This document shows, piece by piece, positions 5,708-5,844 of a stretch of DNA of 5,844 bases; within the stretch, counting starts at the first letter, position 1; the number at the start of each line of letters is the position of its first letter. Both the position numbers and the translations under genes were made by a program. The DNA is from Sphingopyxis sp. Lineage in GTDB: Bacteria; Pseudomonadota; Alphaproteobacteria; Sphingomonadales; Sphingomonadaceae. The stretch lies in NCBI GenBank assembly GCA_012035435.1, contig JAAUPH010000172.1, forward strand, positions 1 through 5,844. Reading direction: 5' to 3'. The notes below the pieces were generated by a model. The model was not told the origin of the DNA, ran no database searches, and worked only from the letters and a program-made list of their open reading frames with translations.

Positions 5708-5842
5708 CTAAACCGCCGCAACCGCCCAAATTGTCAGGATCAGCAGCGGCACCCCGACCGCATCGAGCGCGAAGCCAGCTTTCAACATGCGGGGTAGCGC
5801 GATGTGGCCGGTCGCCCAAGCAATGGCGTTCGGGCCAGTACC
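5708..5842 (-). CDS. C-terminal end of an SLC13/DASS-type anion:sodium symporter (partial)
   Basis: Only the last 44 codons are in the window, ending at TAG (5708-5710), and the gene continues beyond the right edge. The fragment opens with GTGPNAIAWATGHI, which corresponds to the second conserved 'PxxTPPNAI...SGH' substrate/sodium loop of divalent anion:sodium symporters. A linker, PRMLKAGFALD, follows, and then a last transmembrane helix of about 17 residues (VGVPLLILTIWAVAAV). Known members import dicarboxylates, citrate or sulfate through the inner membrane, and the substrate cannot be decided from this part. The gene lies upstream of the PLP enzyme gene on the same strand, but the 192-base gap with repeats argues against one operon. 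Confidence 0.75.
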   Translation of the reverse strand, partial: GTGPNAIAWATGHIALPRMLKAGFALDAVGVPLLILTIWAVAAV

Positions 5843-5844
5843 GC

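Noticed and set aside
5352..5819. A 155-codon minus-strand open frame over the 5' end of the PLP enzyme gene, the repeats and the symporter end
   Set aside because: It runs through the REP repeats (HSRAGGNPS peptide) and is out of frame with both real genes.
1..5844. CRISPR array, tRNA, rRNA, riboswitch or insertion sequence
   Set aside because: I saw no regularly spaced repeats, no tRNA cloverleaf or rRNA-like stretch, and no transposase or paired terminal repeats on reading both strands.

Overview
The window looks like a high-GC alphaproteobacterium of the sphingomonad type. The evidence is codon use that strongly favours G or C at third positions, an Mla-type permease with a fused STAS-like N-terminus in the order permease, ATPase, MCE protein (as in linKLMN of Sphingobium), and a CCCGCCTGCGCGGG-type palindromic repeat that is common in such genomes. 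This taxon call is an inference from gene style, not from a marker gene.

Layout: (1) 2-649, plus strand: the 3' part of an unrecognised membrane-anchored protein, readable only across two single-base frame changes. (2) 682-960, minus strand: the C-terminal subdomain of an NRPS-type adenylation domain, ending just after the A10 NGKVDR motif. (3) 940-1534, minus strand: an MlaD/MCE substrate-binding protein with one frame change, whose C-terminal part is replaced by piece 2. The join lies in a short stretch that both families can encode (PEIEAAL). (4) 1544-2365, mlaF ATPase, and 2365-3470, mlaE permease, both minus strand and translationally coupled. The mlaE 5' end also seems to need a one-base correction. 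(5) 3546-4217, plus strand: an HAD-IB phosphatase, divergent from mlaE across a gap of about 75 bases. (6) 4214-5515, minus strand: an intact PLP enzyme of the cystathionine gamma-synthase/methionine gamma-lyase family, whose stop codon interlocks with that of the phosphatase. (7) 5516-5707: intergenic, with a small palindrome and an inverted pair of REP-like repeats. (8) 5708-5842, minus strand: the last 44 codons of an SLC13/DASS anion symporter.

How the genes work together: mlaE, mlaF and mlaD would encode one inner-membrane ABC complex that moves phospholipid or other hydrophobic substrates between the inner membrane and the periplasm. The auxiliary lipoprotein gene expected after mlaD is absent because the sequence changes identity there. 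The phosphatase, the PLP enzyme and the symporter look like ordinary chromosomal neighbours with no evident shared pathway.

Main caution: four single-base frame changes (near 71-74, 313-317, 1181-1184 and 3428-3431) each sit on a homopolymer of four or five bases, and one gene switches protein family in mid-frame at 940-960. Together these suggest sequencing or assembly error, or decay, at the left end of the window rather than a new system. I found no convincing novel defence, mobile or RNA system.
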